Source: Tritrichomonas musculus
Taxonomy: Eukaryota > Parabasalia > Tritrichomonadida > Tritrichomonadidae
Direction of reading: 5' to 3'
Assembly (NCBI GenBank): GCA_039105265.1
Contig: JAPFFF010000020.1
Span: 2,311,001-2,375,000 of the forward strand
Length of the DNA: 64,000 bases
Shown here: positions 40,423 to 50,271 of the stretch, piece after piece
How positions within the stretch are numbered: the first letter of the stretch is position 1
How the letters are laid out: every line of letters starts with the position of its first letter
Position numbers and translations under genes: made by a program
Notes under the pieces: generated by a model
What the model was told of the DNA's origin: nothing
The model's database searches: none
Seen by the model: the letters and a program-made list of their open reading frames with translations, nothing else

Positions 40423-41487
40423 ATGAAAACGAAAACAAAGAAGACGAGCGAAACAGAGAAACGTCCATCCAATCAAAAAGAAGAGCTTCGCGCCTCAAAA
40501 AGTGCACAGAATGAAGATGAAATTAATCAACTGAAAGAAGAAAACGCGCGTCTGAAGGGGTATCTCGTTGCGCTGAGGTGTGACACCGGCGGACTTGAAT
40601 TCTTCGACTTTTCAGACTACCGCGTGAAGTCCGTGATCGGCGAAGGCGGCACGTCGAGTGTGAAGCTCGTTGTGAAGAATGAAGAGTTTGCGATGAAGGA
40701 GCTGAAGGACTCAGACCACAAGTCAGTGCAGCGCTTCCTGACTGAAGGCGAGGCGATGTTCATTCTGCGCCACCCGTGCGTCTTGGGCATCGTTGCGGTG
40801 AACTACGGCGACGCCAGCCACCCGCCGTCCCTGATTCTGAAGCTTGAGCCAACATCGCTGGAGTCGGCGGTTGCCAGCAGGGGACTCGGTGACGCCGACA
40901 AGTGCCGCATCGCAGTTGAGACTGTCCTCGGGATGCGCTACATCCACGGCCGCGGCTACATGCACCGCGACCTGAAGCCGTCGAACATTCTGCTGAGCAA
41001 AGACGGGCACGCCCGCATCAGCGACTTCGGCCTTGCGAAGGAAGAAAGCCTCGAAATCTCGCAGACGAAGGGCGTCGGGACCCTCCGCTTCATGGCGCCA
41101 GAACTTTTCGCTCAGGACGAGGGCGACGACGTGACTCGCTACACGAACAAGGTCGACGTCTACTCGTTCGGGATCACTCTCATCTACATCGTCGCCGGCA
41201 GCTACCCGAAGTTCAACATGCGGAATGCAGTAAACGGCGTCCCCCCTCAGCTGCCCGACTCGATTGTGGCCTGGGTCCGCGAGCTGATTGTCAGCTGCCT
41301 GTCGTTCGAGGCTGGGAGCCGCCCGTCATTCGACGCGATCTTTGAAACGCTGAAGGCGAACAACTACGACCTGTTCAATGAAAGCAAAGGCAAGAAACTT
41401 ACGCGCAAGCAGGAAAGCATGAAGAAGGAAATCGATGCGCGCGTGCTGATGATCGAGGCCTACGAATTCCAGCACAAAAACGACTGA
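40423..41487 (+). CDS. TKL-type protein kinase, C-terminal part of an ankyrin-coiled coil-kinase gene
   Basis: 354 residues from ATG 40423. The frame is open from 40306, where it encodes the last ankyrin cap (RAAIDYARDKNHREIVDLLS), so the kinase was clearly fused to the ankyrin array. A short coiled coil (EINQLKEENARLKGYLVAL) precedes the kinase domain: GEGGTSSVKLV, FAMKELKD, YMHRDLKPSNILL, ISDFGLAKEE, GVGTLRFMAPELF, DVYSFGITLIYIV. All catalytic residues are present. From about 40540 to 41480 the gene is strikingly GC-rich (near 60% by eye, third positions mostly G/C) within DNA of roughly 25% GC. A near-identical segment recurs at 49366-49729. Confidence 0.85.
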   Translation: MKTKTKKTSETEKRPSNQKEELRASKSAQNEDEINQLKEENARLKGYLVALRCDTGGLEFFDFSDYRVKSVIGEGGTSSVKLVVKNEEFAMKELKDSDHKSVQRFLTEGEAMFILRHPCVLGIVAVNYGDASHPPSLILKLEPTSLESAVASRGLGDADKCRIAVETVLGMRYIHGRGYMHRDLKPSNILLSKDGHARISDFGLAKEESLEISQTKGVGTLRFMAPELFAQDEGDDVTRYTNKVDVYSFGITLIYIVAGSYPKFNMRNAVNGVPPQLPDSIVAWVRELIVSCLSFEAGSRPSFDAIFETLKANNYDLFNESKGKKLTRKQESMKKEIDARVLMIEAYEFQHKND

Positions 41488-41850
41488 AGCATCCGTCTTT
41501 GGCCACTCAGCTAACTAAAAATTTCTCACTTAAAATTTTTTTTTCTTTTTCTTTTTTTCTTTCTCTTCTTTTTATTTGTAAGAAACGAAAACTGGCCATT
41601 ATTGTTTTCTATCTTTGGAGATATCGAATCCACCAAAAAAAGTGATGTGTCATTTTTGAAACTTTTTGAATACTCATCTTCTGAAAAAGTTGTTATCGTA
41701 CATACTCATTCAATTTAATTTTTTAATATATCTCTTTTTCTTTTTAATAAAACAAAATAATAAAATGGCATCATTAATTTTAATTCATTCTTAATTTTAT
41801 AATTTTTAAAAAAATAATATAGCATGTAAAAATAAAAACAAGATGCTTGG
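41488..41850. other. Convergent 3' spacer
   Basis: AT-rich sequence between the convergent kinase and midasin-like genes. It contains a T/C-rich run and TTGTTATCGTACA, which also follows the kinase fragment near 50191, so the 3' flanks are paralogous too. Confidence 0.5.
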
Positions 41851-44150
41851 TCATTGATTGTTAGTAAGTTCAAACCACTGCCGTAGTGCGTCAGCGAGCC
41901 TCTCTGGCAGTTTCCTTGGATCCTTGATCAAGACGTAGAACGGGAACTCGCCGAGGAAGTGCGACAGCTTCCCGCTCGGCGTCAGCGAGAACGTCTCGAG
42001 GACCGATCGGCGCCTCTCCGCGTCCTGCGAGTCGATCAGCGCGAAGACGACGACGAGACTCTTCAGCTGCGCCTCGATCACGAGCCTCGTCACGTCTTCC
42101 TTCCTGCTCGTCTGCGCCGCGTCGCTGGTGATGAACAGCAGCTGCGCGCTCCCGCCTTTCTGAACCGCCGGGAGGCAGGAAATCGATGCCGCAAGCAGCT
42201 CGTCGTAGTTCGCGCGCTCCTCGCTGAAATCGAACGACGCAGCCAGGCTCCCGCCGCTTTCGTCGCTCCACTGCCCGCCGAGCGGGTGGACAATCTCGGA
42301 CGACTCTCCAAACTTCGCAACGCAGAGCTCGCCGATGCCCAAAAGCGCCAGCGCCTGCGTAATCAGCGCGATGCTCTCGAGAGCCATTTCGCCCGTGCTG
42401 TCCCGCATCGACAGCGAGCCGCCGACTGCGGGGAGCACCTGGCAGTTCCGCTGGTCTGGCTCAACTCGGCGCATCCAAATCTTGTCCTTTCGGAAGCCGG
42501 ACGCGATGAATGGGATGATCTTTCGCATGTTCAGTCGCTTCCCTGTGCGAAAGTCGCCTCGCATCTTCGCTGCAACTGTCGCTTCAAGAACGAGACGCGG
42601 CTGCTCGCATAAGTCTGCTGCACTCTCGCGCGTCAGTGCCAAGATATCCTCCCATTTCCGGCGGCTCGATTCTGAAATGTTCGCCTTCTTTTCATTCTTC
42701 TTAAAGTCTGATTCCTTCTTACCTGATTCATCTTTTTCTGCTCTTTCTTTTTCAATGTCTTTTTGATCTATCAGACCTTCGAAGTCAACGTGTGTCATTC
42801 CTGTGTCTTCTTCTGATTTATTCTCTCTCTTTGCTTCTTCTGCTTCTTCTGCTTGCTCGCCTCGTCCGTCCTGCTCTGCTTTCTCTTCTTGGTCTTTCTC
42901 GGATTCATCTTCTTTCTGCTCTTCTTGCTTGTCATGGTCTTCTGCTTCTTCTGCTGGGAGAATGATTCCTTCATCCGCTTCGTCATCTCTCTCTCCTCCA
43001 TCTCAGCCTTCCTTCAAATTTTGGCCTTTCAATATCTTACGCTGAACTATTTGAAGCTCTTTTTCAATGTTCTTCTGTTCTTCTTGCTCTTCATCTTTCT
43101 CTTCTTCTTCTTCTTTATCGTTCATGCCTCCTTGATTGTTTTCATCTTCTTGGCCATCTCCTTCTTTTCCTTCTCCGATTTCTTCTTGTTCTCCTTCTCC
43201 TGTGACTTCTTTGTTCTCATCTGTCTTGTCATCTTGTTCCTCTTTGTTCGACTTGTCTGGCGCAACAAGTCCAAGCATCTCATCTGGTTCGTCTTCAATG
43301 TCTGGCGGCATTTCTTCTCCAACATCTTCTTCAATCGTTATTCTTTCGTCTTCTTTGTTTTCTTCTTCTTCATTATCTTCTGGTGAACCATTCAGCATTC
43401 GATCTTCATCTTGCTCAAGTTTCATCTCCTCTGGATTCTCATTCCACTGGCCAGCATCATTTTCAAAGTTGCTTTCTTCTTGTTCATCAAGATTCTTCTC
43501 TTCATCTTCTTTGTTTTGCTTTTTGTCTTCTTGTCTTCTTCGTTCTCGTTGTTTTCTTCTCCTGTTTCATCTTCGTTATCTTCTACTTTCTGCATTTCTT
43601 GTTCTTCTTTGCTGTCTTTGTTCATTTCTTCATCAAGATCTGCTTCTTTGTCTGCTTTGCCAATTTCATCATCCATTTGCTCCTCTTCCTTTGCTGCTGA
43701 TACATCCGCTGCTCCATTGAATTCGGGTTCAACTTCAAAGCCTCATTCTTTCTCAACCTCTTCTTCTTCTTGTCTCCAATCAGATGGTCTTCATCTTCTA
43801 TTTCATTCGTAATGTCATCTTGGCCTCTCCCTTCTCCAAGTACAGTTCCATCCTGCCATTCAACTTCCGGTGGTTTGTTGTCTTCGTCATCTTCCTCCTT
43901 TTTATCACCATAGCCGTCTTTCAATGCAACAATGAACACTTTGAATGTGGCAACAATGAATCTCATGAATGACAAATGCCCATTTCATTTCGTCTTTGTT
44001 TTCAAAGACACTTTTGTTTCTGATAGGAAGAGAAACGTTATTTATCATACGAATCATTTTGATTGATTTGTCAATGATTTGTGCAAAGCTGTAGTGAGCA
44101 TAATTGTCCTTCAAATAGTTCACTATTCCGAAAAATTCAAGTTTCACGTA
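41851..44150 (-). pseudogene. MDN1: Midasin C-terminal region (acidic domain plus VWA/MIDAS domain), broken
   Basis: The most C-terminal piece (41851-42798, stop at 41851) matches the midasin end: LCEQPRLVLEATVAAKMRGD, FRTGKRLNMRKIIPFIASGF, RKDKIWMRRVEPDQRN, then the VWA domain. Upstream comes a long Glu/Asp-rich tract, and before it DGTVLGEGRGQDDITNEIED, the DGTGxGEGxGxxDVxxExED signature in front of midasin's acidic domain. Midasin is the giant AAA ATPase that removes assembly factors from pre-60S ribosomes. Here the acidic tract changes frame at least three times, and the MIDAS motif DxSxS reads GGSLS. Only the last fifth or so of a normal midasin is present in the window. The VWA part (41870-42670) is GC-rich, the rest AT-rich. 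Confidence 0.75.
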
Positions 44151-45106
44151 GATGGGTCCCGACTCAATATGCTGGGACTTTTTGGGACTTAATAGGTTTT
44201 TTATTTAATCATATTATGATATGTTTAATTATATAAGATTATCTTTAATTACACCGATACGATTATTAAATATTTATTTATATTTAAAGATAATCATATT
44301 TTAATCTTAAAATATAAAATTGAAAGGAATATCATTCAAAATTTTGAGAGAAATATAGTATTTATCATTCTATTTGAAACTTCTAAAAACTCATTTAAAA
44401 CGAATTAACAATATTATAGTTGCTCTAATTGTCTGGAAATAAATGGATATTGAGTATTTTTTTCAAAACATCGAAATGAATTATTATATGTATAGTCCAT
44501 TTTACTTAAATTTTCAACATTAAATATGAAAATTAAAAATAATTAGTATTGATATTTTATTATTATGCATTTTTAAAGTGAAATTTTCTTTTTTTTGGAG
44601 GTTTTCGTATATAGAATAAACATTAAAATTAACTTTTTGAGAATATTATTTCTAAAAAAAATTAGTTTATATCTTAATATTAAATCGCTATAATTTAGAA
44701 TAAATTAATTGATTATATTATATTAAAAAAATAAATACTTTTAAAATGCTTAAACATATAAATATATCCAAGATTCAAAGAGAAAAAACAAAAACAAATT
44801 TCTCCCATTTTTTGATATATTATACATTTATCTCTGTTAATAAACAATATTTCGAAAATTTAATAAAAATATAAGTTGTTTAATTTATATATTATTTTAT
44901 ATTATGAATATAGTCCGAAATTGATAAATTTTTAAATGATTAGATGAATGCATTAGATCTTTCTTTTTACATTAAAATATAAAGATATATAAAGAAATGT
45001 ATAACTATTTTATTATTTAAATATGTTTATTAAAAAAATGAAAATATAATAAGATAGATTTATTTTAAAATGAAAAAAATACGTTATTTCAAGTCGGAAC
45101 CCATCT
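44151..45106. mobile_element. hAT-like element, 956 bp, inserted in the midasin pseudogene
   Basis: Ends AGATGGGTCCCGACT (44151-44165) and the inverted AGATGGGTTCCGACT (complement of 45092-45106), flanked by the exact 8-bp duplication TTTCACGT (44143-44150 and 45107-45114). Removing the element and one copy of the duplication restores a continuous minus-strand frame (...VNSYVK then LEFFGIVNYL...). The interior is AT-rich and codes for nothing, so it is a non-autonomous member. Its end GGGTCCCGACT resembles the 24-bp motif at 986-1346. Confidence 0.8.
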
Positions 45107-45840
45107 TTTCACGTATGAATTAACTTTGTCCACAATGTTCTCAATCTTTCCTTTGTCATCCGTCGTGTCAAGATCAACAAATGACTCAAGAATGCCAACA
45201 ACTTGTTTTACCAAAAATTTAATGTCATCACGTTCAATAAAAGGTTCAACAAGCAATTCTGAAAGTTCTTCATTCGCTCGAATAATTAAATTCTCGGCAA
45301 TACCAAAGATGTCTTCTGATTCTTCACTCAATTCTTCATGTGGACTCCTCGATAAAGTCTTGATTTCTTCCAAAAGAACGAGTGCTTCTCCATAGAGTGC
45401 ATTGTGCTTCTGAAATTCTTTGCCGTAAAGTGGCTTGCTCGCAAACAAGAAGAATGACGATTCTGCAAATTGTGATCGCTTCTCGTTGTTTGATGAAGTA
45501 ATGCCCATTTCGGTATTGATATAACGACGTGCTTCATAAACACGTGAACGAAGTGGCTCTTCCCTTTCAAAGATTTCTTTGATCTCGATCTTTGTGCTGC
45601 CATTCTCGAATGAGTGACATCATCGTTTCGAGTCAATCAAGGAAGTTGATCAACGGTGCGTCGATTTCTTGCCCAAGAATCGCGTCCGTTGACTTCGCAA
45701 TTTGCCGAAGAGTGTCGTGGTTAGGATATCGCTCCGACAATGAATCAGCAGTCTTTAGAAATATTCGAACAATTCTTAGCAACTCTCCAAAGAAATCATA
45801 ATTATTAACATTAGTAAATCCAGAAGAACATGAATGAACT
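45107..45840 (-). pseudogene. MDN1: Upstream piece of the same midasin pseudogene
   Basis: The minus strand reads NNYDFFGELLRIVRIFLKTA, then DTLRQIAKSTDAILGQEIDA and PLINFLD, then LETMMSLIREWQ. This order fits midasin's linker just before the acidic domain (P-L-x-K-F-L ... L-E ... W). There is an in-frame TGA inside FLD-LETMM and a frame change shortly after. The next part, MGITSSNNEKRSQFAESSFF... to VNSYVK, is open up to the insertion at 45106. Assignment rests on order and the short conserved words, so it is less certain than the C-terminal piece. Confidence 0.5.
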
Positions 45841-46070
45841 TTAGTTTTCAGATTGACATCAATTTTTGCATCTGAATGTAAAATTGTTATAATGCAGTCT
45901 TTTGTTCATCATCGTCATCATCATTCGTTTTATAGTATTTATTGATATCAATATCATTATTTTCAATTGAAAATTAATTCCATGATAAATGGAACGTAAT
46001 CATATTGACATAAATGATCAAATAATTCTTTATTGATTTTGTCATTTTCAATGAATGCAAAATTGTAATA
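45841..46070 (-). pseudogene. Ankyrin protein relic
   Basis: Minus-strand text FAFIENDKINKELFDHLCQY, DYVPFIMELIFN, a stop, then NNDIDINKYYKTNDDDDDEQ and KTAL. This is the inter-repeat linker and start of a repeat of a DUF3447-type ankyrin protein. It has at least one internal stop and no start. Confidence 0.45.
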
Positions 46071-46085
46071 TTTAAGATCTTATAA

Positions 46086-46507
46086 AGTAAAAATCGGTTG
46101 AAATTTTATCATTTTGAAGATAATTGTTTATTTCATTAAGAATTCATCAATTAAAATTTCAAATCGATAAAATTTTAAAATCGATTATCAGAGTTATAAA
46201 AAATGCCAAAAATGATAATAGATATCAAAATAGTAAGCTTATAATTATCAATATCTTTTTTTTTTTTTTTTTTTTTTTTTTTGATAATGATAAACTAAAT
46301 AATAAATTTAAGTATTAATTTGAATTAAATCATTAATCTAATATCTAAAAACATATTTTTTATAATAAATATCATTTATTTTTGAAGATAACTTTAATTT
46401 AATTAATTAAAGAAATTGAGATAAAATTTTTTTTGTTCTTTTAAATTTCAAAGCATCGTTTATTTCTTCTCAAAATATTTTTACTTTTTTTTAAGCAATA
46501 AAAAATC
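46086..46507 (+). promoter_or_regulatory. Upstream region of ankyrin-kinase locus 3 (segmental duplication, copy B)
   Basis: The 5' 330 bases match 35877-36203 and the following 90 bases match 39277-39367. Copy B is therefore uninterrupted and shows the original arrangement. A T-run of about 25 lies near 46258-46282. No canonical Inr is visible; TTCTCAAAATATTTTT lies about 40 bases before the ATG. Confidence 0.6.
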
Positions 46508-46630
46508 ATGAGTAACAAAGAATTTTTGGAAGCATCAAAGAACGGAAATCTTGAAAAAGTTCGACGACTTCTCTCAAGCAAGAAAATTGATATCAACATT
46601 CAAGACATTTTAAATCAAAAACATTCATGA
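46508..46630 (+). CDS. Short ORF: ankyrin N-cap of locus 3
   Basis: MSNKEFLEASKNGNLEKVRR through NQKHS, identical to locus 2, ending in TGA. The stop overlaps the ATG of the first 188-bp unit as ATGA (46627-46630), an arrangement that would permit termination-reinitiation in principle. Confidence 0.5.
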   Translation: MSNKEFLEASKNGNLEKVRRLLSSKKIDINIQDILNQKHS

Positions 46631-47633
46631 AATTCAAATCTAACTTTTTTGATTATATTGAAAAATTGAATGATTTATGGAATTTAACTCGAACATTTAA
46701 TTGTACGGCGTTGATTCGTGCTGCAGAAAAAGGCCATAAAGAAATTGTTGAACTATTAATAAGGCAAGAAGGCATTGATATCAACATTCAAGACATTTTA
46801 AATCAAAAACATTCATGAAATTCAAATCTAACTTTTTTGATTATATTGAAAAATTGAATGATTTATGGAATTTAACTCGAACATTTAATTGGACGGCGTT
46901 GATTAATGCTGCACATAATGGCGATAAAGAAATTGTTGAACTATTAATAAGGCAAGAAGGCATTGATATCAACATTCAAGGCATTTTAAATCAAAAACAT
47001 TCGTAAAATTCAAATCTAACTTTTTTCATTCAATTGAAAAATTGAATGATTTATGGAATTTAACTCGAACATTTAATTGTACGGCGTTGATTTGTGCTGC
47101 AGAAGAAGGCCATAAAGAAATTGTTGAACTATTAATAAGGCAAGAAGGCATTGATATCAACATTCAAGACATTTTAAATCAAAAACATTCATGAAATTCA
47201 AATCTAACTTTTTTCATGGTATTGAAAAATTGAATGATTTATGGAATTTAACTCGAACATTTAATGATACGGCGTTGATTTGTGCTGCATGGAATGGCCA
47301 TAAAGAAATTGTTGAACTATTAATAAGACAAGAAGGCATTGATATCAACATTCAAGACATTTTAAATCAAAAACATTCATGGAATTCAAATCTAACTTTT
47401 TTCATTCAATTGAAAAATTGAATGATTTATGGAATTTAACTCGAACATTTAATTATACGGCGTTGATTCATGCTGCAGAAGAAGGCCATAAAGAAATTGT
47501 TGAACTATTAATAAGGCAAGAAGGCATTGATATCAACATTCAAAACATTTTAAATCAAAAACATTCATGAAATTCAAATCTAACTTTTTTAATAAAATTG
47601 AAAAATTGAATGATTTATGGAATTTTGAAATAA
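46590..47633 (+). repeat. 188-bp ankyrin unit tandem array, locus 3
   Basis: Five units, each able to encode about 63 residues on its own from ATGAAATTCAAATCTAAC. Variable codons give xTALIxAAxx = C/R/EK, W/N/HN, C/C/EE, D/C/WN and Y/H/EE. The framework is almost invariant (KEIVELLIRQEGIDINIQDI). Several unit junctions are ATGA overlaps; one has TGG in place of the stop, giving QKHSWNSNLTFFI. The second unit has GDKE instead of GHKE, as in the last unit of locus 2. Confidence 0.85.
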
Positions 47634-47882
47634 AGTATTCACAAAGCTGCCATTGACTATGCAAGAGAAGAAAATCATCGAGAAATTGTTGACCTTCTAA
47701 CTAAAGGACCGATCAAAACAAGCAAAACAAAAACGAAGAATCCAAAAGCAAGCAAATTTCAGCCAGCGGAACAAGAAAAAGACTCACTGGTCATCAAGAA
47801 TCGTGAACAGGAAGAAGAAATCAAACGACTAGAAAAGAAGAATGCAGAACTGACCAAAGAAAATGTTGAACTGAAAGACAAA

Positions 47883-48938
47883 ATGAATGATCTTGAGAAA
47901 GAAAAACGTCAACTTCAAGAAGAAGCAGCAGAACTGAAGAAAGAAAATTGCAAACTGAAAGAGAAAGATCGCACATCGAATGAGCAGAGAAACGGTCCAG
48001 GCGGCAAACAGGGAAATGATGGATCCAGCATCCGAATTCTTGGAGAAGAAGAACTTGAAGAACTTGAAGAACTTGAAGAACTTGGTTCGGGTGGTGGTGG
48101 CAAAGTGATGAAAGTTGCGATGAAGCAGATTTATGCTCTGAAGCAGATGATTCTCAACAAGTCAAACTTCAAAAATCTTCAAAATTTCATCCAAGAATAT
48201 GAAATCATCAACATGCTTGACCACCCGAACGTTGTTGACGCGATTGGAATTTTCATGAGCAACAAAAACATCCCGCCGAGCATCCTTCTGGAATACTGTC
48301 CGAGCAACTTGCAAAAAGCGATTGAAGACAAAGTCCTCTCGAAAGAAGAAGTTGTTGAAATCATCTACCAGATTGCGGAAGTGATGAAATACATTCACAG
48401 CAAGAAGATCATTCATCGTGACTTGAAACCGACGAACATTCTGATTGGAAGTGATGGAAGAGTGAAGATCTGTGATTTTGGTATCTCTAAAATCATGACG
48501 ATTGAAGAACAAACGATGACGCGTGGAGTTGGAAGTCAAAAGTTCATGGCACCAGAAATCATCAATGAAGAAGAACATTATGATGAAAAAGTTGATGTTT
48601 ACTCATTTGGAGTTGTTGTCTTCTTCATTCTGAGTGGTGGAGAACTTCCAAAGATCAAGCTTGGTGACATTCTTAAAGGCAAGAAAGCGGCACTTCCTTC
48701 TTCATTCACTGACTTCTCAAAGAAGCTGATCAATGCCTGCTGGAACTTTGAAAGTAAAGATCGACCAAGCTTCGAAGTTATTCTTGATAGCATGGAAAGA
48801 AATCACTACAATTTGATTCAATTAAATAAGACTGAAATCAAAAACGTTGAAGCATTTGTTAAACAGCACAAAACAAAGATTCCTCAAATTCCAAACAAAC
48901 CAGCCAAAACTACTTCCAAATTACCTTCTCTCCATTAA
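47883..48938 (+). CDS. TKL-type protein kinase, C-terminal part of ankyrin-coiled coil-kinase locus 3
   Basis: 351 residues from ATG 47883. The frame is open from 47634, through the last ankyrin cap (AAIDYAREENHREIVDLLTK) and a long coiled coil (REQEEEIKRLEKKNAELTKE...). It continues through a Gly/Asn-rich hinge and an acidic ELEELEELEELGSGGGGKVM glycine loop. Catalytic features are intact: YALKQM, IIHRDLKPTNILI, CDFGISKI, GVGSQKFMAPEII, DVYSFGVVVFFIL. The tail is basic and Pro/Ser/Thr-rich. It is the active paralogue of the HCN kinase at 28650, and a second kinase type compared with locus 2, although the ankyrin parts are the same. Confidence 0.85.
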   Translation: MNDLEKEKRQLQEEAAELKKENCKLKEKDRTSNEQRNGPGGKQGNDGSSIRILGEEELEELEELEELGSGGGGKVMKVAMKQIYALKQMILNKSNFKNLQNFIQEYEIINMLDHPNVVDAIGIFMSNKNIPPSILLEYCPSNLQKAIEDKVLSKEEVVEIIYQIAEVMKYIHSKKIIHRDLKPTNILIGSDGRVKICDFGISKIMTIEEQTMTRGVGSQKFMAPEIINEEEHYDEKVDVYSFGVVVFFILSGGELPKIKLGDILKGKKAALPSSFTDFSKKLINACWNFESKDRPSFEVILDSMERNHYNLIQLNKTEIKNVEAFVKQHKTKIPQIPNKPAKTTSKLPSLH

Positions 48939-49157
48939 ATCGATAATGGAATTTTTAATAAATTAATTTTTTAATCTTTTTATATAGATTTTTTTCTATA
49001 TTTAAAATCATTGATTTAAATTTACAAAAAATAAGCCAAAGGTGTCTTATCGTTTTTGATTCAAGTGTATAAATATTTAATGTAATCTCACAAATAATAA
49101 TAATAAGAATAAGAATAAAAAAATTACTAATTTATTTATATTCAAAAAGTCATTCAG
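48939..49157. other. AT-rich 3' spacer
   Basis: Downstream of the kinase; contains ATAATAATAAGAATAAGAATAA simple sequence and nothing else recognisable. Confidence 0.5.
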
Positions 49158-49365
49158 TTAAGCATAAAATTGAACCGTGGATATTGAAATATCAGAGCTT
49201 CTTCCTGAGTGGATATAAATATTGTTAATTTCGTCGTCTGTCATCATTCCCTTCGAGATATTTCTGAAATTGCGCATCATCCTTGGTGGCATGCTTTTCC
49301 TGTTCGTCACTTCTGTGTACAAGAACTGAAACGATCCTGTCTGATCGATTATTTTCTGCACAATT
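49158..49365 (-). pseudogene. 3' fragment of an unrecognised gene, opposed to a kinase fragment
   Basis: The minus strand encodes SSEIVQKIIDQTGSFQFLYT, then RMMRNFRNISKGMMTDDEIN and SISTVQFYA with a stop at 49158. The frame continues past 49365 only through the reverse complement of the kinase sequence, so the real remnant ends there. Helical and polar with no motif that I know. Confidence 0.4.
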
Positions 49366-49998
49366 TCGCTGGAGTCGGCGGTTGCCAGCAGGGCACTCGA
49401 CGACGCCGACAAGTGCCGCATCGCAGTTGAGACTGTCCTCGGGATGCGCTACATCCACGGCCGCGGCTACATGCACCGCGACCTGAAGCCGTCGAACATT
49501 CTGCTGAGCAAAGACGGGCACGCCCGCATCAGCGACTTCGGCCTTGCGAAGGAAGAAAGCCTCGAAATCTCGCAGACGAAGGGCGTCGGGACCCTCCGCT
49601 TCATGGCGCCAGAACTTTTCAATGAAGAGGAAGACGAAGAAGGACCGAAATACACGAACAAGGTCGACGTCTACTCGTTCGTGATCACTCTCATCTACAT
49701 CGTCGCCGGCAGCTACCCGAAGTTCAACATGAAAAAAGTGAGCAACGGCATCCTTCCTCGCTTGTCAGAGTCAATTGTGAGATGGGTTCGTGAACTGATT
49801 GTCAGCTGCCTGTCGTTTGAAGCAGAAAACCGTCCGTCATTCGACGAAATCTTTGAAACACTGAAATCGAACAACTACGACCTGTTCTCAGAAAAAGACG
49901 GGAATAAACTTACTCGTAAGCAACAAAACATGAAGAAAGAAATTGATGCACGCGTACTGATGATCGAAGCCTACGAATTCCAACATCAAACCGACTAA
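49366..49998 (+). pseudogene. 5'-truncated TKL kinase (C-lobe only)
   Basis: Begins abruptly in SLESAVASRALDDADKCRIA, equal to the middle of the kinase at 40423. It keeps YMHRDLKPSNILL, ISDFGLAKEE, MAPELF and the C-terminal helices, but has no glycine loop or ATP lysine. The first usable ATG is 49444 (MRYIHGRGY), giving 184 residues. Bases 49366-49729 are nearly identical to 40855-41220 and GC-rich, except for a replaced DEEEGP-type loop. From about 49730 on, the same protein is encoded with AT-rich synonymous codons. DVYSFG reads DVYSFV. It cannot be an active kinase. Confidence 0.7.
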
Positions 49999-50226
49999 AA
50001 TCATCCATCTTTAGCTGCTTAATTAACTAAACAATTTCTAATTTAAATCTTCTTTTTCTTTTCTCTCTTTTCTCATTGATGAAATGCATTTCATCATTAT
50101 TTTCTGTCATTTGCAATACAGAAACCATAAAAAAATAAAAATAAAAACGGTTATATTCAAAACTTTTTGATTGATACTCTTATCAAAAAGTTGTTATCGT
50201 ACAAAAAAACAATTCAAAACAAACAA

Positions 50227-50271
<45 letters not shown>

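Noticed and set aside
41959-42612. Arg-rich plus-strand frame opposite the midasin VWA part
   Set aside because: Composition (R, L, A, H rich) is that of an antisense frame to a GC-rich gene; no family likeness.
43136-43720. Ser- and Phe-rich plus-strand frames
   Set aside because: They are the complement of the Glu/Asp/Lys-rich midasin acidic domain on the minus strand.
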